Assembly: GCF_014200505.1 (NCBI RefSeq)
Contig: NZ_JACHBX010000004.1
Span: forward strand, 186,001-250,000
Length of the DNA: 64,000 nucleotides
Source: Massilia aurea
GTDB lineage: Bacteria > Pseudomonadota > Gammaproteobacteria > Burkholderiales > Burkholderiaceae_D
Reading direction: 5' to 3'
Shown: in pieces, positions 44,934 to 53,286 of the stretch
Layout of the letters: the number at the start of each line of letters is the position of its first letter
Position numbering within the stretch: position 1 is the first letter of the stretch
The notes under the pieces: model-generated
Seen by the model: only the letters and a program-made list of their open reading frames with translations
Databases searched by the model: none
Told to the model about the DNA's origin: nothing
Position numbers and translations under genes: made by a program

Positions 44934-46895
44934 TTACGAACCCAGGCGCAGTTGCAGGCCGGTGTCGGTGTAGGTTGGCGTCACGGTAAAGCCGTCGACC
45001 GTGATGGTCTCGAACTTGCCCTTGAGGCTTGCCGCGCTGATGACGGTGAGCGTGTCGCCCACGGCCGGCTTGACGCCATCCTGGAACTTGATGCGCAAGG
45101 TGCCGCCGCCGATGGTGGCCGCGCCCGTCACGCTCATGCGCCCGCCCTGGGCCGCGCCCAGGCGCAGTTCCAGCGTCGCGCCGGTCAGCTGCGTGTACTT
45201 GCCGCCCACGACCAGTGTTGCCGGTGCGTTGCTGATCACAGTGCCGCCGCCGGCGACATACACGTCACCCGTGCCGAAGGCCGTTGTCGACAACGCTTCG
45301 AGACTACCAGCATCCACTTGCGTGCCGCCGGTCCAGGCATTCTTGCCGCCCAGCTTCAACGCACCCGAACCTTGCTTGACCAGCTTGCCGCTGCCGGTGA
45401 TGTCGTTGCGCCAGCGGTCCGCTGCGTTAAAACCGCCCTTGCTCGCGTCCATGTTCAGCACGACGTTGCCGGTAATGACTGCATAGCCTTCAGCCGCAGC
45501 AAACAGATTCAGGCGGCCCCAGCCTTCAGCATCGTCCAGGACCGGATAACCGGAACCGATCGCGGTGGTTTTCAGCACGACGCGGCGCTGCGCGTCGGTC
45601 AGGTACGGCAGGCGCGTTTCCAGCAGCACTTCGGCACCCTTTGGCACGACGGCCGGCGCGGTGGTTGAGCCGATCAGCGGCAGGCCGAAGGTCATGCGGC
45701 GCAGGTAGTTGGCTTTGCTCGTCGCGTAGTCGGCAAAGCGATCGTTCGCCGGCGTGCCCGAGATGGCGTAGCTCGGGAAGGTGCTGGCGGTGGTGCCGGT
45801 CAGCTTCATCAGCGTGGTCTGCGCCTGCTCGCGGGCGGCGGCGCGCGTCGTGGCGCCGGCGGCGATCAGATTGGCAGCGGCGACGGCTTGCGCCTGCACG
45901 CGGCCGCTGATCACGTCCAGCGGCGAGTGCATGCCGGCCAGGATGCGGCTCTCGCCCAGTTCGAGGCCACGGCCGACCAGTTCCTGGTAGCGTTCCGGCA
46001 GTACATAGGCCATCGCGACCGCGTTGCGCACCGCCTCGGCCGAGTGGCCGCTGGTGAAGCCGCCGTCGGTGTTCGGCGTCGTGCTCTTGGCCGGTTCCAG
46101 CTGCGGCACGACCTGCACCGCGCTGCTCCAGCGGTAAGGGCGCGCGTATTTGTAGAAGCGCTTGGCCGGCTCGGTCGAACCGTTGCCGCCCATCGCATTG
46201 ACCAGGTCGACGACCTTGCCGAACTCGGCATTGGCGGCGCCGCCGACGCCGTTGTTGTTGCCGCCGTCTTCGTACTTGACCTTGGTGGCATCCGCCGGCA
46301 TGTCGTTGATGGTGGTGGTCGCGCGCGAGGCGCTGCGCCACGCATCGGTCAGCGGGCCCATGCCGCCTGTGACGCTGTAGCCCTTGCCGCGCCGGTCGTC
46401 CAGGTACGCCAGCAGCGCCTGCTCCGAGGTGCGGCTGGCGGTGGCCTTGACCACGTAATCGATGTTGGCATTGTGCACGGCGGCGTTGATGATCGTGCCG
46501 CCATTGGTGCCGTCGTTCGGCACACCGGTCCAGGTCGATGCAGCAACGGCCGGGAAGCCGTCGACGGCCGGGGCCGTCTGGCCTGCATCGACGAGTTCGG
46601 TGACCGGCTTCCAGATGGCGAGCATGCCGCCCAGCACGCGCACGCCGGCATTCGTGGCCAGCGTGGCGTAGCGGGCGTCGCCGCGCTGGTTGGTGGCGGC
46701 GGTGTCGACAAAAGCAAGCACTGCCGGCACCGGCGCCGTGTCGGCCGCGCCCTGGTCCGCTGGCGCGGCCGGGATGACGATGGCGACATCGGCGGCGGCG
46801 TCGTCATGGTGGTCGGAACCACCGCAGGCGGACAGGGCAAGTGCCGCGCCGATGGCGACGGCAAGCGGAAGACGGCGGAGAACGACCTGATGCAT
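44934..46895 (-). CDS. PAP2-type acid phosphatase lipoprotein with autotransporter passenger-like tail
   Basis: Exported lipoprotein of 653 residues: lipobox LALSAC near residues 19-24, then a His/Asp/Ala-rich linker. The catalytic part is a class A-like phosphatase of the PAP2 superfamily: KYARPYRW near residue 248, GGFTSGHSAEA near 278, and SRILAGMHSPLD near 318 give the KxxxxRP, SGH and SRxxxxxH signature. The last 170 residues (about 480-653) are a Gly/Thr-rich beta region with the autotransporter-associated strand repeat GSGALKLGGKNAWTGGTQV and LEALSTTAFGTGDVYV, but no C-terminal beta-barrel. AAGGG precedes the ATG. This phosphatase/beta-helix combination is not the usual architecture. 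Substrate is unknown. Confidence 0.87.
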   Translation of the reverse strand: MHQVVLRRLPLAVAIGAALALSACGGSDHHDDAAADVAIVIPAAPADQGAADTAPVPAVLAFVDTAATNQRGDARYATLATNAGVRVLGGMLAIWKPVTELVDAGQTAPAVDGFPAVAASTWTGVPNDGTNGGTIINAAVHNANIDYVVKATASRTSEQALLAYLDDRRGKGYSVTGGMGPLTDAWRSASRATTTINDMPADATKVKYEDGGNNNGVGGAANAEFGKVVDLVNAMGGNGSTEPAKRFYKYARPYRWSSAVQVVPQLEPAKSTTPNTDGGFTSGHSAEAVRNAVAMAYVLPERYQELVGRGLELGESRILAGMHSPLDVISGRVQAQAVAAANLIAAGATTRAAAREQAQTTLMKLTGTTASTFPSYAISGTPANDRFADYATSKANYLRRMTFGLPLIGSTTAPAVVPKGAEVLLETRLPYLTDAQRRVVLKTTAIGSGYPVLDDAEGWGRLNLFAAAEGYAVITGNVVLNMDASKGGFNAADRWRNDITGSGKLVKQGSGALKLGGKNAWTGGTQVDAGSLEALSTTAFGTGDVYVAGGGTVISNAPATLVVGGKYTQLTGATLELRLGAAQGGRMSVTGAATIGGGTLRIKFQDGVKPAVGDTLTVISAASLKGKFETITVDGFTVTPTYTDTGLQLRLGS

Positions 46896-46985
46896 GTGAA
46901 CCCTTCAATGGTGGTGAGGCGAAAAATTGAAGGGATGATAAGAAGTGCGTGTGACGTCATGATGACGCCCACGCCCCGCACTGCA

Positions 46986-47951
46986 TCAATCGACCGTCAC
47001 ACCGGCGTCCTTGACCACTTTGCCCAGCTTGACCGATTCGGTGCGCATCAGGGTCCCGAACGCTTCCGGCGTGCCGCCGACGACCGGCGTGCCAAGCTCT
47101 TCCCATTTCTTGCGGAAGGCCGGATCGGCGAAGATCTCGTTGAGCGCCTGATTCAGGCGCATCACCACCGGCTTGGGCGTGGCGGCCGGCGCCACGATGC
47201 CGTGCCAGCCGGTGAAGTTGTAGCCGCTCAGGCCCGACTCGGCCAGGGTCGGCACGTCCGGCAAGCTCGGAACGCGCGTGGCCGTCGTCACGGCGATCGG
47301 ATGCAGCTTGCCCGTCTTGATGTACTGGACCGAGCTGCCGAGGATGTCGAACATGACCTTGACGTGTCCGCCCAGCACATCGTTCAGCGCCGGGCCGGCG
47401 CCCTTGTAGGGAACGTGTTGCAGTTTGGTGCCCACCGCAGTGTTGAACAGTTCGCCCGCCAGGTGCTGCGGGGTGCCGTTGCCGGCCGAGGCAAAGCTCA
47501 GCATATCGGGCTGCTCCTTTGCCATGGCAATGAACTGCTTGACGTTCTTGACCGTGACCGAAGGGTGCACTTCGAGCACCAGAGGGAACGCCGAGATCTG
47601 GATTACCGGGGCGAAATCCTTGTCCGGGTCGAACGGGATCGATTTGTACAGCGTCTTGTTGACGGCCATCGGTCCGCTGGCCGCCAGCAGGATCGTGTAG
47701 CCGTCCGCCGTCGACTTCGCCACCATGCCCGTGCCGATATTGCCGCCGGCGCCGCCCCGGTTGTCGATGATGACGGGAACCTTGAACTTTGCCTGCAGCG
47801 GTCCCTGGATCAGGCGCGCCATCGCGTCGGTCGGCCCGCCTGGCGGGTAGGGCACGACGAAGCGAATGGGCTTGGACGGATAGACGTCGGCGGCGCCGGC
47901 AACGAGCGCCTGGGTCATGAACAGCGTTGCGAGAAGTACCTTCTTGAGCAT
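46986..47951 (-). CDS. Bug-family periplasmic binding protein (tripartite tricarboxylate transporter type)
   Basis: Periplasmic solute receptor of 321 residues with a signal peptide ending ALVAGAA. The Bug/TctC hallmarks are present: YPSKPIRFVVPYPPGGPTDAMAR, IIDNRGGAGGNIGTGMVAKS, DGYTILL, SFASAGNGTPQHLAGELF, VPYKGAGPALNDVLGGHV and VPTLAESGLSGY. Such proteins bind small carboxylates, usually for TctAB transporters or for sensing. No tctA/tctB lies nearby, so this is an orphan receptor. It follows the racemase-like and dehydrogenase genes, suggesting that the three handle one carboxylate. GGAG precedes the ATG. Confidence 0.92.
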   Translation of the reverse strand: MLKKVLLATLFMTQALVAGAADVYPSKPIRFVVPYPPGGPTDAMARLIQGPLQAKFKVPVIIDNRGGAGGNIGTGMVAKSTADGYTILLAASGPMAVNKTLYKSIPFDPDKDFAPVIQISAFPLVLEVHPSVTVKNVKQFIAMAKEQPDMLSFASAGNGTPQHLAGELFNTAVGTKLQHVPYKGAGPALNDVLGGHVKVMFDILGSSVQYIKTGKLHPIAVTTATRVPSLPDVPTLAESGLSGYNFTGWHGIVAPAATPKPVVMRLNQALNEIFADPAFRKKWEELGTPVVGGTPEAFGTLMRTESVKLGKVVKDAGVTVD

Positions 47952-48003
47952 GCTTTGTCTCCGGTTTGTCTTGTTTTGTTTTGGTGGGGTGGTACGTTGT
48001 CGT

Positions 48004-48702
48004 TCAGGGTGCCTGCTGCGCCAGGCGCCGTTTCAGTTCATGCACGGCGCTGTGCACCGTGGTCAGCACCGGCGCGCCCGCTGCACGGACACAGGCGTCA
48101 TGTGCGCGCGCCATGCTGAATTGCGCCAGTGAGATCGTCGCGCAGCCATCGTCGATCAACCGCCGTGCGCTGTCGGCGATGAGCTCGTCATGCAGGTCGA
48201 CGTCGCCCCGGTTGAGCGCATCGAGTGCACCTTCGGCCAGCGCGCAGCGCAGTGCCACGCGTGCCGGAAATTCGGGGGGCATCGAGGCCAGCGTGGGGCC
48301 GAACGTCGCGATCAACCCTACCGGGCCGGCAGCCTGACCGGCCTCGGCATCGGCAATCATGGCCTGGTTAGGCTTGAGCACGGGAATGTGCGGATAGCGC
48401 TGCGCCACCGCTTCGATGCACGGGCCAAAGGCTGAGCAGGTAAACAGGATGGCTTCGGCCCCGCTGCCAAGCGCATAGTCCGCCAGATCGGCAAAGCGCT
48501 TGTGCATCGCAGCGTCCAGGCCACGGCCGGATCGCGCCAGGTCGGCCGACAGCGAATCGTCGAGCAGATTCATGCGTGTGGCTTCAGGCCATTGCTCGGC
48601 CATGAAGGCGTTGATCGGCTCAACCGAATGGCTCAGGGCGTGGATCAGGGCAATGCGCGGCGCCGGGCGGGCCGCGGGCGATAGGGTGGCAGGCATGGTC
48701 AT
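48004..48702 (-). CDS. Aspartate/glutamate racemase-fold protein lacking the second cysteine
   Basis: Protein of 232 residues of the Asp/Glu/hydantoin racemase superfamily. The first catalytic Cys is present in ILFTCSAFGPCIE. The second half should carry a Cys in a motif like VLGCxGM, but here it reads ISLAQFSM, with Gln at the Cys position. Two-base racemisation is therefore unlikely. One-cysteine relatives include arylmalonate decarboxylases, so a decarboxylase or lyase role is an alternative. ATG 48702 overlaps the stop of the dehydrogenase gene as ATGA. A second ATG at 48696 is possible. Confidence 0.8.
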   Translation of the reverse strand: MTMPATLSPAARPAPRIALIHALSHSVEPINAFMAEQWPEATRMNLLDDSLSADLARSGRGLDAAMHKRFADLADYALGSGAEAILFTCSAFGPCIEAVAQRYPHIPVLKPNQAMIADAEAGQAAGPVGLIATFGPTLASMPPEFPARVALRCALAEGALDALNRGDVDLHDELIADSARRLIDDGCATISLAQFSMARAHDACVRAAGAPVLTTVHSAVHELKRRLAQQAP

Positions 48703-49658
48703 TGGTCCTCGATCTTTGGCAGTTCAGGCGCCAGCAGGCGCAACCCGGCCATCAACAAGCCATCGTAACGCGCGCGCTCGGCGGCAATGGTGTCCGGCGT
48801 CCAGCGATAAAAGCCTTCGCCCGTTTTCATCCCGTAGTGACCGGCATCGTAGCGCTGCGCCAGCACCCGGGCCGGCGTGGTGTTGGCCGCCAGCGACGGG
48901 TACATGGTGGTCGCTGCCGGGTAGTGCACGTCAATGCCGGCATGGTCGCGCTGCAGCACGGGGCCGGCCGCAAGGTAGCGAAAGCCGAAGCCGAAGCGTA
49001 CTGCGGCGTCGACATCTTCGGCCGTGGCAATACCGGCGTCGATCAGTGCAAACGCTTCGCGCGCAAGGGCATGCTGCAGGCGGTTGGCCAGGAAACCCGG
49101 CAGGTCCTTGCGGACCAGCACCGGCACCATGCCGCAGGCGCGCATGAAGGCCATCAACGACTCGGCCAGCTCGCTTGATGAGTCCGCGCCGAGCACGACT
49201 TCGACCAGCGGTACCAGATGCGCGGGCATGAAGAAGTGCAGGCCCAGCATGCGTTCGGTTGTTTCCAGGTGTTCGCCGATGGCAGAAATGGGGAAGCTCG
49301 AGCTGTTGCTGCACAGCAGAGTATCGGGACGCGCGCGCTGGACCAGTTCGGCAAACAGTGCCTGCTTGAGCGCCAGCTTTTCTGGAATGCACTCGATGAC
49401 GAGGTCGATGGCCTGCCAGTCGAGTTCGTCGAGGCTGGCGCAGGTCGTGATGCGCTCGCGCTTGTGTTCCAGTCCCAGCTTGCGCAGGGTGTCGCCAAAA
49501 TAGGTGTCGAGCGCGTCGCGGCGCGTGGCGCCAGGTTCGAGCACGATCGCGCGGCAGCCGGCGCGCGCCAGCACGATCGCCACGTCAGCGCCCATCGTGC
49601 CGCCGCCTGCAACGAGGGCCAGCGCTTGCGCAGGCTTGGGAAGTGTCGAGTTTTCCAT
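48699..49658 (-). CDS. 3-hydroxyacyl-CoA dehydrogenase-family NAD-dependent dehydrogenase
   Basis: NAD-dependent dehydrogenase of 319 residues (ATG 49658; ATG 49664 also possible). The Rossmann motif is VAGGGTMGADVAIVLARAGCRAIVLE. The catalytic region includes SNSSSFPISAIG, and the His/Glu dyad area is LGLHFFMPAHLVPLVEVV, followed by the C-terminal domain with LPGFLANRLQHALAREAFALIDAG. It is a single-module enzyme without a hydratase domain. Similar proteins oxidise 3-hydroxyacyl-CoA, carnitine or related hydroxy acids. It is the first gene of a three-gene operon with a racemase-like protein and a Bug receptor, divergent from a LysR gene. Confidence 0.88.
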   Translation of the reverse strand: MENSTLPKPAQALALVAGGGTMGADVAIVLARAGCRAIVLEPGATRRDALDTYFGDTLRKLGLEHKRERITTCASLDELDWQAIDLVIECIPEKLALKQALFAELVQRARPDTLLCSNSSSFPISAIGEHLETTERMLGLHFFMPAHLVPLVEVVLGADSSSELAESLMAFMRACGMVPVLVRKDLPGFLANRLQHALAREAFALIDAGIATAEDVDAAVRFGFGFRYLAAGPVLQRDHAGIDVHYPAATTMYPSLAANTTPARVLAQRYDAGHYGMKTGEGFYRWTPDTIAAERARYDGLLMAGLRLLAPELPKIEDQ

Positions 49659-49742
49659 GATCATTTTCAAAAAGAGAATGAACTTAGTTTGCGCTTCATC
49701 AAATTATCTGAGAAACGCATTTTTTCTATAAACTTATCGATT

Positions 49743-50648
49743 ATGGAAATAAATCTATCCGCGCGTGAATTGCGCGCCTTCCTTGCCCTGGCTGACACGC
49801 TCAGCTTCAGCAAGGCGGCGCAGCAGGTGTGCCTGTCACAGTCGGCCCTGTCGACCCTCATCGGTCGTCTGGAGGAGGGCTTTGGGAGTCGCCTGTTCTC
49901 GCGCACCACGCGCTCGGTGGCCCTGAGTGCTGCCGGCGAGGTGCTGGTTCTGCACGCGCAGCAATTGCTGGCCGATATCGAGCGCTCGGCCGCCGCAGTA
50001 CGCGACGTGACGGCGTTGCACCGGGGCCGGGTGGCACTGGCCGCGATGCCATCGCTGGCGGCGCGGCTCGTGCCGCGGCTGTTCCGCGTCTTTCATGCGC
50101 GCCATCCCGACATCGCGTTGTCGCTGGCCGACACGCTGTCCGAACCGGCATTCGAGCTGGTGCGCCAGGGCCGTGTCGACTTCGCCATCACCGCCGCCAA
50201 TCCGGCCTACCAGGATCTGGAATACATCCCGCTGACGACCGACGAATTCGTGCTGCTGGCCGCGCCCGGGCATCCGCTGGGCCGCGACAGTAGCCCGATC
50301 CGCCTGCCCGAGACGCTGCCGTATCCGCATATTTCGATGTCGCGCCACACCAGCGTGCGCCAGTACGTGGACGCGGCCGCGCTGCAGGCAGGAATCAATT
50401 TTTATCCGGCGTTTGAAGTCGATCACCTGGCCACGATCGGCGCCATGGTGGTCGAAGAGCTGGGTGTGGCGGCCCTGCCGAGCCTGGCAGCCGATGTGAT
50501 TGCCAGCGCCGGGCTGGTGCGGCGCGAGCTGGTCGATCCTGTCATCCGGCGTTCGATTGGCGTGGTCCGGCGCAGCGAAGGCGCGCCCACGCCAGCGGCG
50601 CAGGCGATGCTGGCGCTGTTGCAGGAGCAGATTGCGGATGGTTCTTGA
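49743..50648 (+). CDS. LysR-type transcriptional regulator
   Basis: Regulator of 301 residues with the N-terminal LysR helix-turn-helix (LRAFLALADTLSFSKAAQQVCLSQSALSTLIGRLEEGFGSRLFSRTTRSVALS) and a substrate-binding domain beginning GRVALAAMPSLAARLVPRLFRVFHARHPDI. It is divergent from the dehydrogenase-racemase-Bug operon, with start codons only about 85 bp apart and an AT-rich gap between them, the classic layout for control of the divergent operon. The inducer is presumably the substrate of that operon. Confidence 0.93.
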   Translation: MEINLSARELRAFLALADTLSFSKAAQQVCLSQSALSTLIGRLEEGFGSRLFSRTTRSVALSAAGEVLVLHAQQLLADIERSAAAVRDVTALHRGRVALAAMPSLAARLVPRLFRVFHARHPDIALSLADTLSEPAFELVRQGRVDFAITAANPAYQDLEYIPLTTDEFVLLAAPGHPLGRDSSPIRLPETLPYPHISMSRHTSVRQYVDAAALQAGINFYPAFEVDHLATIGAMVVEELGVAALPSLAADVIASAGLVRRELVDPVIRRSIGVVRRSEGAPTPAAQAMLALLQEQIADGS

Positions 50649-50672
50649 ACGGCGCGGCGATTGCCGCGCCGT
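50649..50672. terminator. Hairpin between lysR and gcdH stops
   Basis: ACGGCGCGGC pairs with GCCGCGCCGT around GATT. No T tract; it lies between convergent genes. Confidence 0.5.
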
Positions 50673-50685
50673 GGGGACTACCTGA

Positions 50686-51879
50686 TCAGAACGCGGCGAT
50701 GCCGGTCTGTGCGCGGCCGAGAATCAGCGCGTGGATGTCGTGCGTGCCCTCGTAGGTGTTGACGACCTCGAGGTTGACCATGTGGCGGATGATGCCGAAC
50801 TCGTCCGAGATGCCGTTACCGCCCAGCATATCGCGCGCCATGCGGGCGATGTCGAGCGACTTGCCGCACGAGTTGCGCTTCATGATCGACGTGATCTCCG
50901 GCGCTGCCGTGCCTTCGTCCTTCATGCGGCCCAGGCGCAGGCAGCCCTGCAGGCCGAGCGTGATTTCAGTCTGCATGTCGGCCAGCTTCTTTTGCACCAG
51001 CTGGTTGGCCGCAAGCGGCTTGCCGAACTGCTGGCGGTCCATCGTGTACTGGCGCGCCGTGTGCCAGCAGTCTTCTGCTGCACCCAGTGCGCCCCAGGCG
51101 ATGCCGTAGCGGGCCGAGTTCAGGCAGGTGAACGGGCCCTTCAGGCCACGCACGTCGGGGAACGCGTTTTCTTCGGGGCAGAACACATTGTCCATGACGA
51201 TTTCGCCGGTGACCGACGCGCGCAGGCCGAACTTGCCGTGGATTGCCGGCGCCGACAAACCTTTCCAGCCTTTTTCGAGCACGAAGCCGCGGATCGCGCC
51301 TTCATCGTCCTTGGCCCACACGACGAACACATCGGCCACGGGCGAGTTGGTGATCCACATCTTGGCGCCACTCAAGCTGTAGCCGCCCTCGACCTTGCGG
51401 GCGCGCGAAATCATCGAGCCGGGATCCGAGCCGTGGTTTGGCTCGGTCAGGCCGAAGCAGCCGATCCATTCGCCAGTGGCCAGTTTCGGCAGGTATTTCT
51501 GTTTGGTGGCTTCGTTGCCGAATTCGAAAATTGGCACCATGACGAGCGACGATTGCACGCTCATCATCGAGCGGTAGCCGGAATCGACACGCTCGACTTC
51601 GCGCGCGATCAGGCCGTAGGCGACATACCCCATTGCCGGGCCGCCGTATTCTTCGGGAATGGTCGGGCCGAGCAGGCCCAGTTCGCCCATTTCGCGGAAG
51701 ATCGACACATCCATCGACTCGTGACGGAACGCTTCGAGCACGCGCGGGCGCAGCTTGTCCTGGCAATACGCGGCGCTGGCGTCGCGCACCATGCGCTCTT
51801 CATCGGTCAGCTGGCTGTTCAGCAGCAGCGGGTCATCCCAGTGAAAAGCGGCTTTCTTGGGCGAGTCGGTACGGGTCAT
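50686..51879 (-). CDS. gcdH: Glutaryl-CoA dehydrogenase
   Basis: FAD enzyme of the acyl-CoA dehydrogenase family that oxidises and decarboxylates glutaryl-CoA to crotonyl-CoA in lysine, tryptophan and benzoate breakdown. The 397-residue product has [20 protein letters not shown], the FAD-site [15 protein letters not shown] and [17 protein letters not shown], and the C-terminal [24 protein letters not shown] with the catalytic Glu. These match GcdH rather than short- or medium-chain enzymes. AGGA precedes the ATG. It stands alone here, without the usual adjacent CoA-transferase gene. Confidence 0.93.
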   Translation of the reverse strand: MTRTDSPKKAAFHWDDPLLLNSQLTDEERMVRDASAAYCQDKLRPRVLEAFRHESMDVSIFREMGELGLLGPTIPEEYGGPAMGYVAYGLIAREVERVDSGYRSMMSVQSSLVMVPIFEFGNEATKQKYLPKLATGEWIGCFGLTEPNHGSDPGSMISRARKVEGGYSLSGAKMWITNSPVADVFVVWAKDDEGAIRGFVLEKGWKGLSAPAIHGKFGLRASVTGEIVMDNVFCPEENAFPDVRGLKGPFTCLNSARYGIAWGALGAAEDCWHTARQYTMDRQQFGKPLAANQLVQKKLADMQTEITLGLQGCLRLGRMKDEGTAAPEITSIMKRNSCGKSLDIARMARDMLGGNGISDEFGIIRHMVNLEVVNTYEGTHDIHALILGRAQTGIAAF

Positions 51880-51971
51880 CGGAAATCCTGTCTCTGAATT
51901 CTGGTTAGAAGTTACCTGACCATTATAGAAACGTGGCGCAGCCCGATCTTTTCAAACTGCGACAGGCATTT

Positions 51972-52484
51972 TCATTTTTGACTGGTCGTGCTGCCGAACT
52001 TGCCGCCGTGGAAAATCAGCGCTGGTTGCGGCTGCAACTGGCACTCTTCGACCTCGCCGACGAAGATGACGTGATCACCCTCCGGGTAGCGGCTGCGGTT
52101 GTGGCATTCGAACCAGGCCGACACGCCCTTGAGGATCGGCAGGCCAGTCCGCGACAGCTCGTAGTCGACGCCCTCGAACGGGTTTTCGCCGCGCCGCGCA
52201 AAGCGCATCGCCAGGTCTTCCTGACCGGCGGACAGCACATTGATCACGTAATGCGAGTTGCCGCTGAAGATCGGCATGCTGTTCGCCCCGGCGCCCAGGC
52301 TCCACAGCACCAGCGGCGGGTCGAGCGAAACCGAGTTGAACGAGCTGGCCGTCAGGCCACGGAAGGTGCCGTCGGCCAGGCGGGTCGTAATGACGGTGAC
52401 GCCGGTCGCAAACTGCGACAGCGCCTGGCGGAAATGGGTCGTATCGAAGCCGCGCGTGGTCGCGCGGGCAGAAAGTGTATTCAT
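51972..52484 (-). CDS. Flavin reductase family (FMN-binding split-barrel) protein
   Basis: Protein of 170 residues from ATG 52484, with AGGA upstream. The opening FDTTHFRQALSQFATGVTVITTRLADGTFRGLTASSFNSVSLDPPLVLWSL is the flavin reductase signature, followed by INVLSAGQEDLAMRFAR and HVIFVGEVEEC. Members supply reduced FMN/FAD to two-component monooxygenases or act as stand-alone reductases. No monooxygenase gene is adjacent. It stands 92 bp upstream of gcdH on the same strand. Confidence 0.9.
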   Translation of the reverse strand: MNTLSARATTRGFDTTHFRQALSQFATGVTVITTRLADGTFRGLTASSFNSVSLDPPLVLWSLGAGANSMPIFSGNSHYVINVLSAGQEDLAMRFARRGENPFEGVDYELSRTGLPILKGVSAWFECHNRSRYPEGDHVIFVGEVEECQLQPQPALIFHGGKFGSTTSQK

Positions 52485-52638
52485 GGTATTCCTGGAACTG
52501 TGACGCTCATTATGCCACCGTCCTGCGCAAGCTTGCCGCGCCATGCTCTCTCGCCGTATCGGCAGCGGGTCAATACAGCGGATAGCCGGGCTTTGCGCTA
52601 CATTAAGCTTATCGAAATTTTACGAAACAAGGTTCATC

Positions 52639-53178
52639 ATGAGTGAGCAAACAACGGGCGACGTCGCCATCCTCGGGGGCGGCTGCTTCTGGTGCATCGA
52701 GGCGGTGTTTCTCGAAGCACGCGGCGTCACGCGCGTGGAGTCGGGCTATATGGGCGGTCATGCCGCTCACCCGACCTACGAGGCCGTTTGCAACGGCACC
52801 ACCGGCCATGCTGAGGTGGTGCGCCTGGAATTCGATCCGTCGGTCATCAGCTACCACGACATTCTCGAGATATTCTTCACGATCCACGATCCGACGACAT
52901 TGAATCGCCAGGGCAATGACGTTGGCACGCAATACCGGTCGGTGATCTTCACGACGTCGCCGGCGCAGGACGCCGTCGCGCGCACCGTGATGGCCGAGAT
53001 GGCCATGGTGTGGGATGCGCCGCTGGTGACGCAGGTATCGCCACAAGAAACCTGGTACAAGGCCGAGGACTACCATCAGAACTACTTCGCGCAACACCCG
53101 TTGCAGGGGTATTGCGCGTTCGTGGTGGCGCCGAAGGTCAGCAAATTCCGCGCCACGTTTGCGGAACGACTGAGGTAG
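52639..53178 (+). CDS. msrA: Peptide methionine sulfoxide reductase MsrA
   Basis: Reduces methionine-S-sulfoxide in proteins. The product is 179 residues with the catalytic GGGCFWCIEA near residues 13-22, ESGYMGG, GHAEVVRLEFDP, FFTIHDPTTLNRQGNDVGTQYRS, and YHQNYFAQHPLQGYC. The normal GCFWC Cys is present. AAGG lies before the ATG. The stop codon TAG at 53176-53178 is part of the dispersed repeat that begins at 53175, so the C-terminus was probably reset by repeat insertion. Confidence 0.95.
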   Translation: MSEQTTGDVAILGGGCFWCIEAVFLEARGVTRVESGYMGGHAAHPTYEAVCNGTTGHAEVVRLEFDPSVISYHDILEIFFTIHDPTTLNRQGNDVGTQYRSVIFTTSPAQDAVARTVMAEMAMVWDAPLVTQVSPQETWYKAEDYHQNYFAQHPLQGYCAFVVAPKVSKFRATFAERLR

Positions 53179-53286
53179 GGTGGACGGCTGTGCCGTCCAC
53201 GCGGTGATCGATATCGGTGCCGATCGCGCGCCGAATGATCTCGCTGCCAACCATCACCGCGTGGGCGGCCTAGCCGCCCACCCTAC
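53175..53286. repeat. GTAGGGTGG palindromic repeat, complete copy containing two stop codons
   Basis: The left end GTAGGGTGGACGG, loop, CCGTCCACGCGGTGAT is mirrored by ATCACCGCGTGGGCGG, loop, CCGCCCACCCTAC. The spacer is the inverted equivalent of that at 26175-26285. The TAG in the left terminus ends msrA and the TAG in the right terminus (read leftward) ends the hemerythrin-pdxH gene. Confidence 0.88.

Noticed and set aside
53175..53286. Repeats as part of a CRISPR array
   Set aside because: There are only paired palindromes with a conserved spacer at scattered loci, not regularly spaced direct repeats with unique spacers, and no cas genes.
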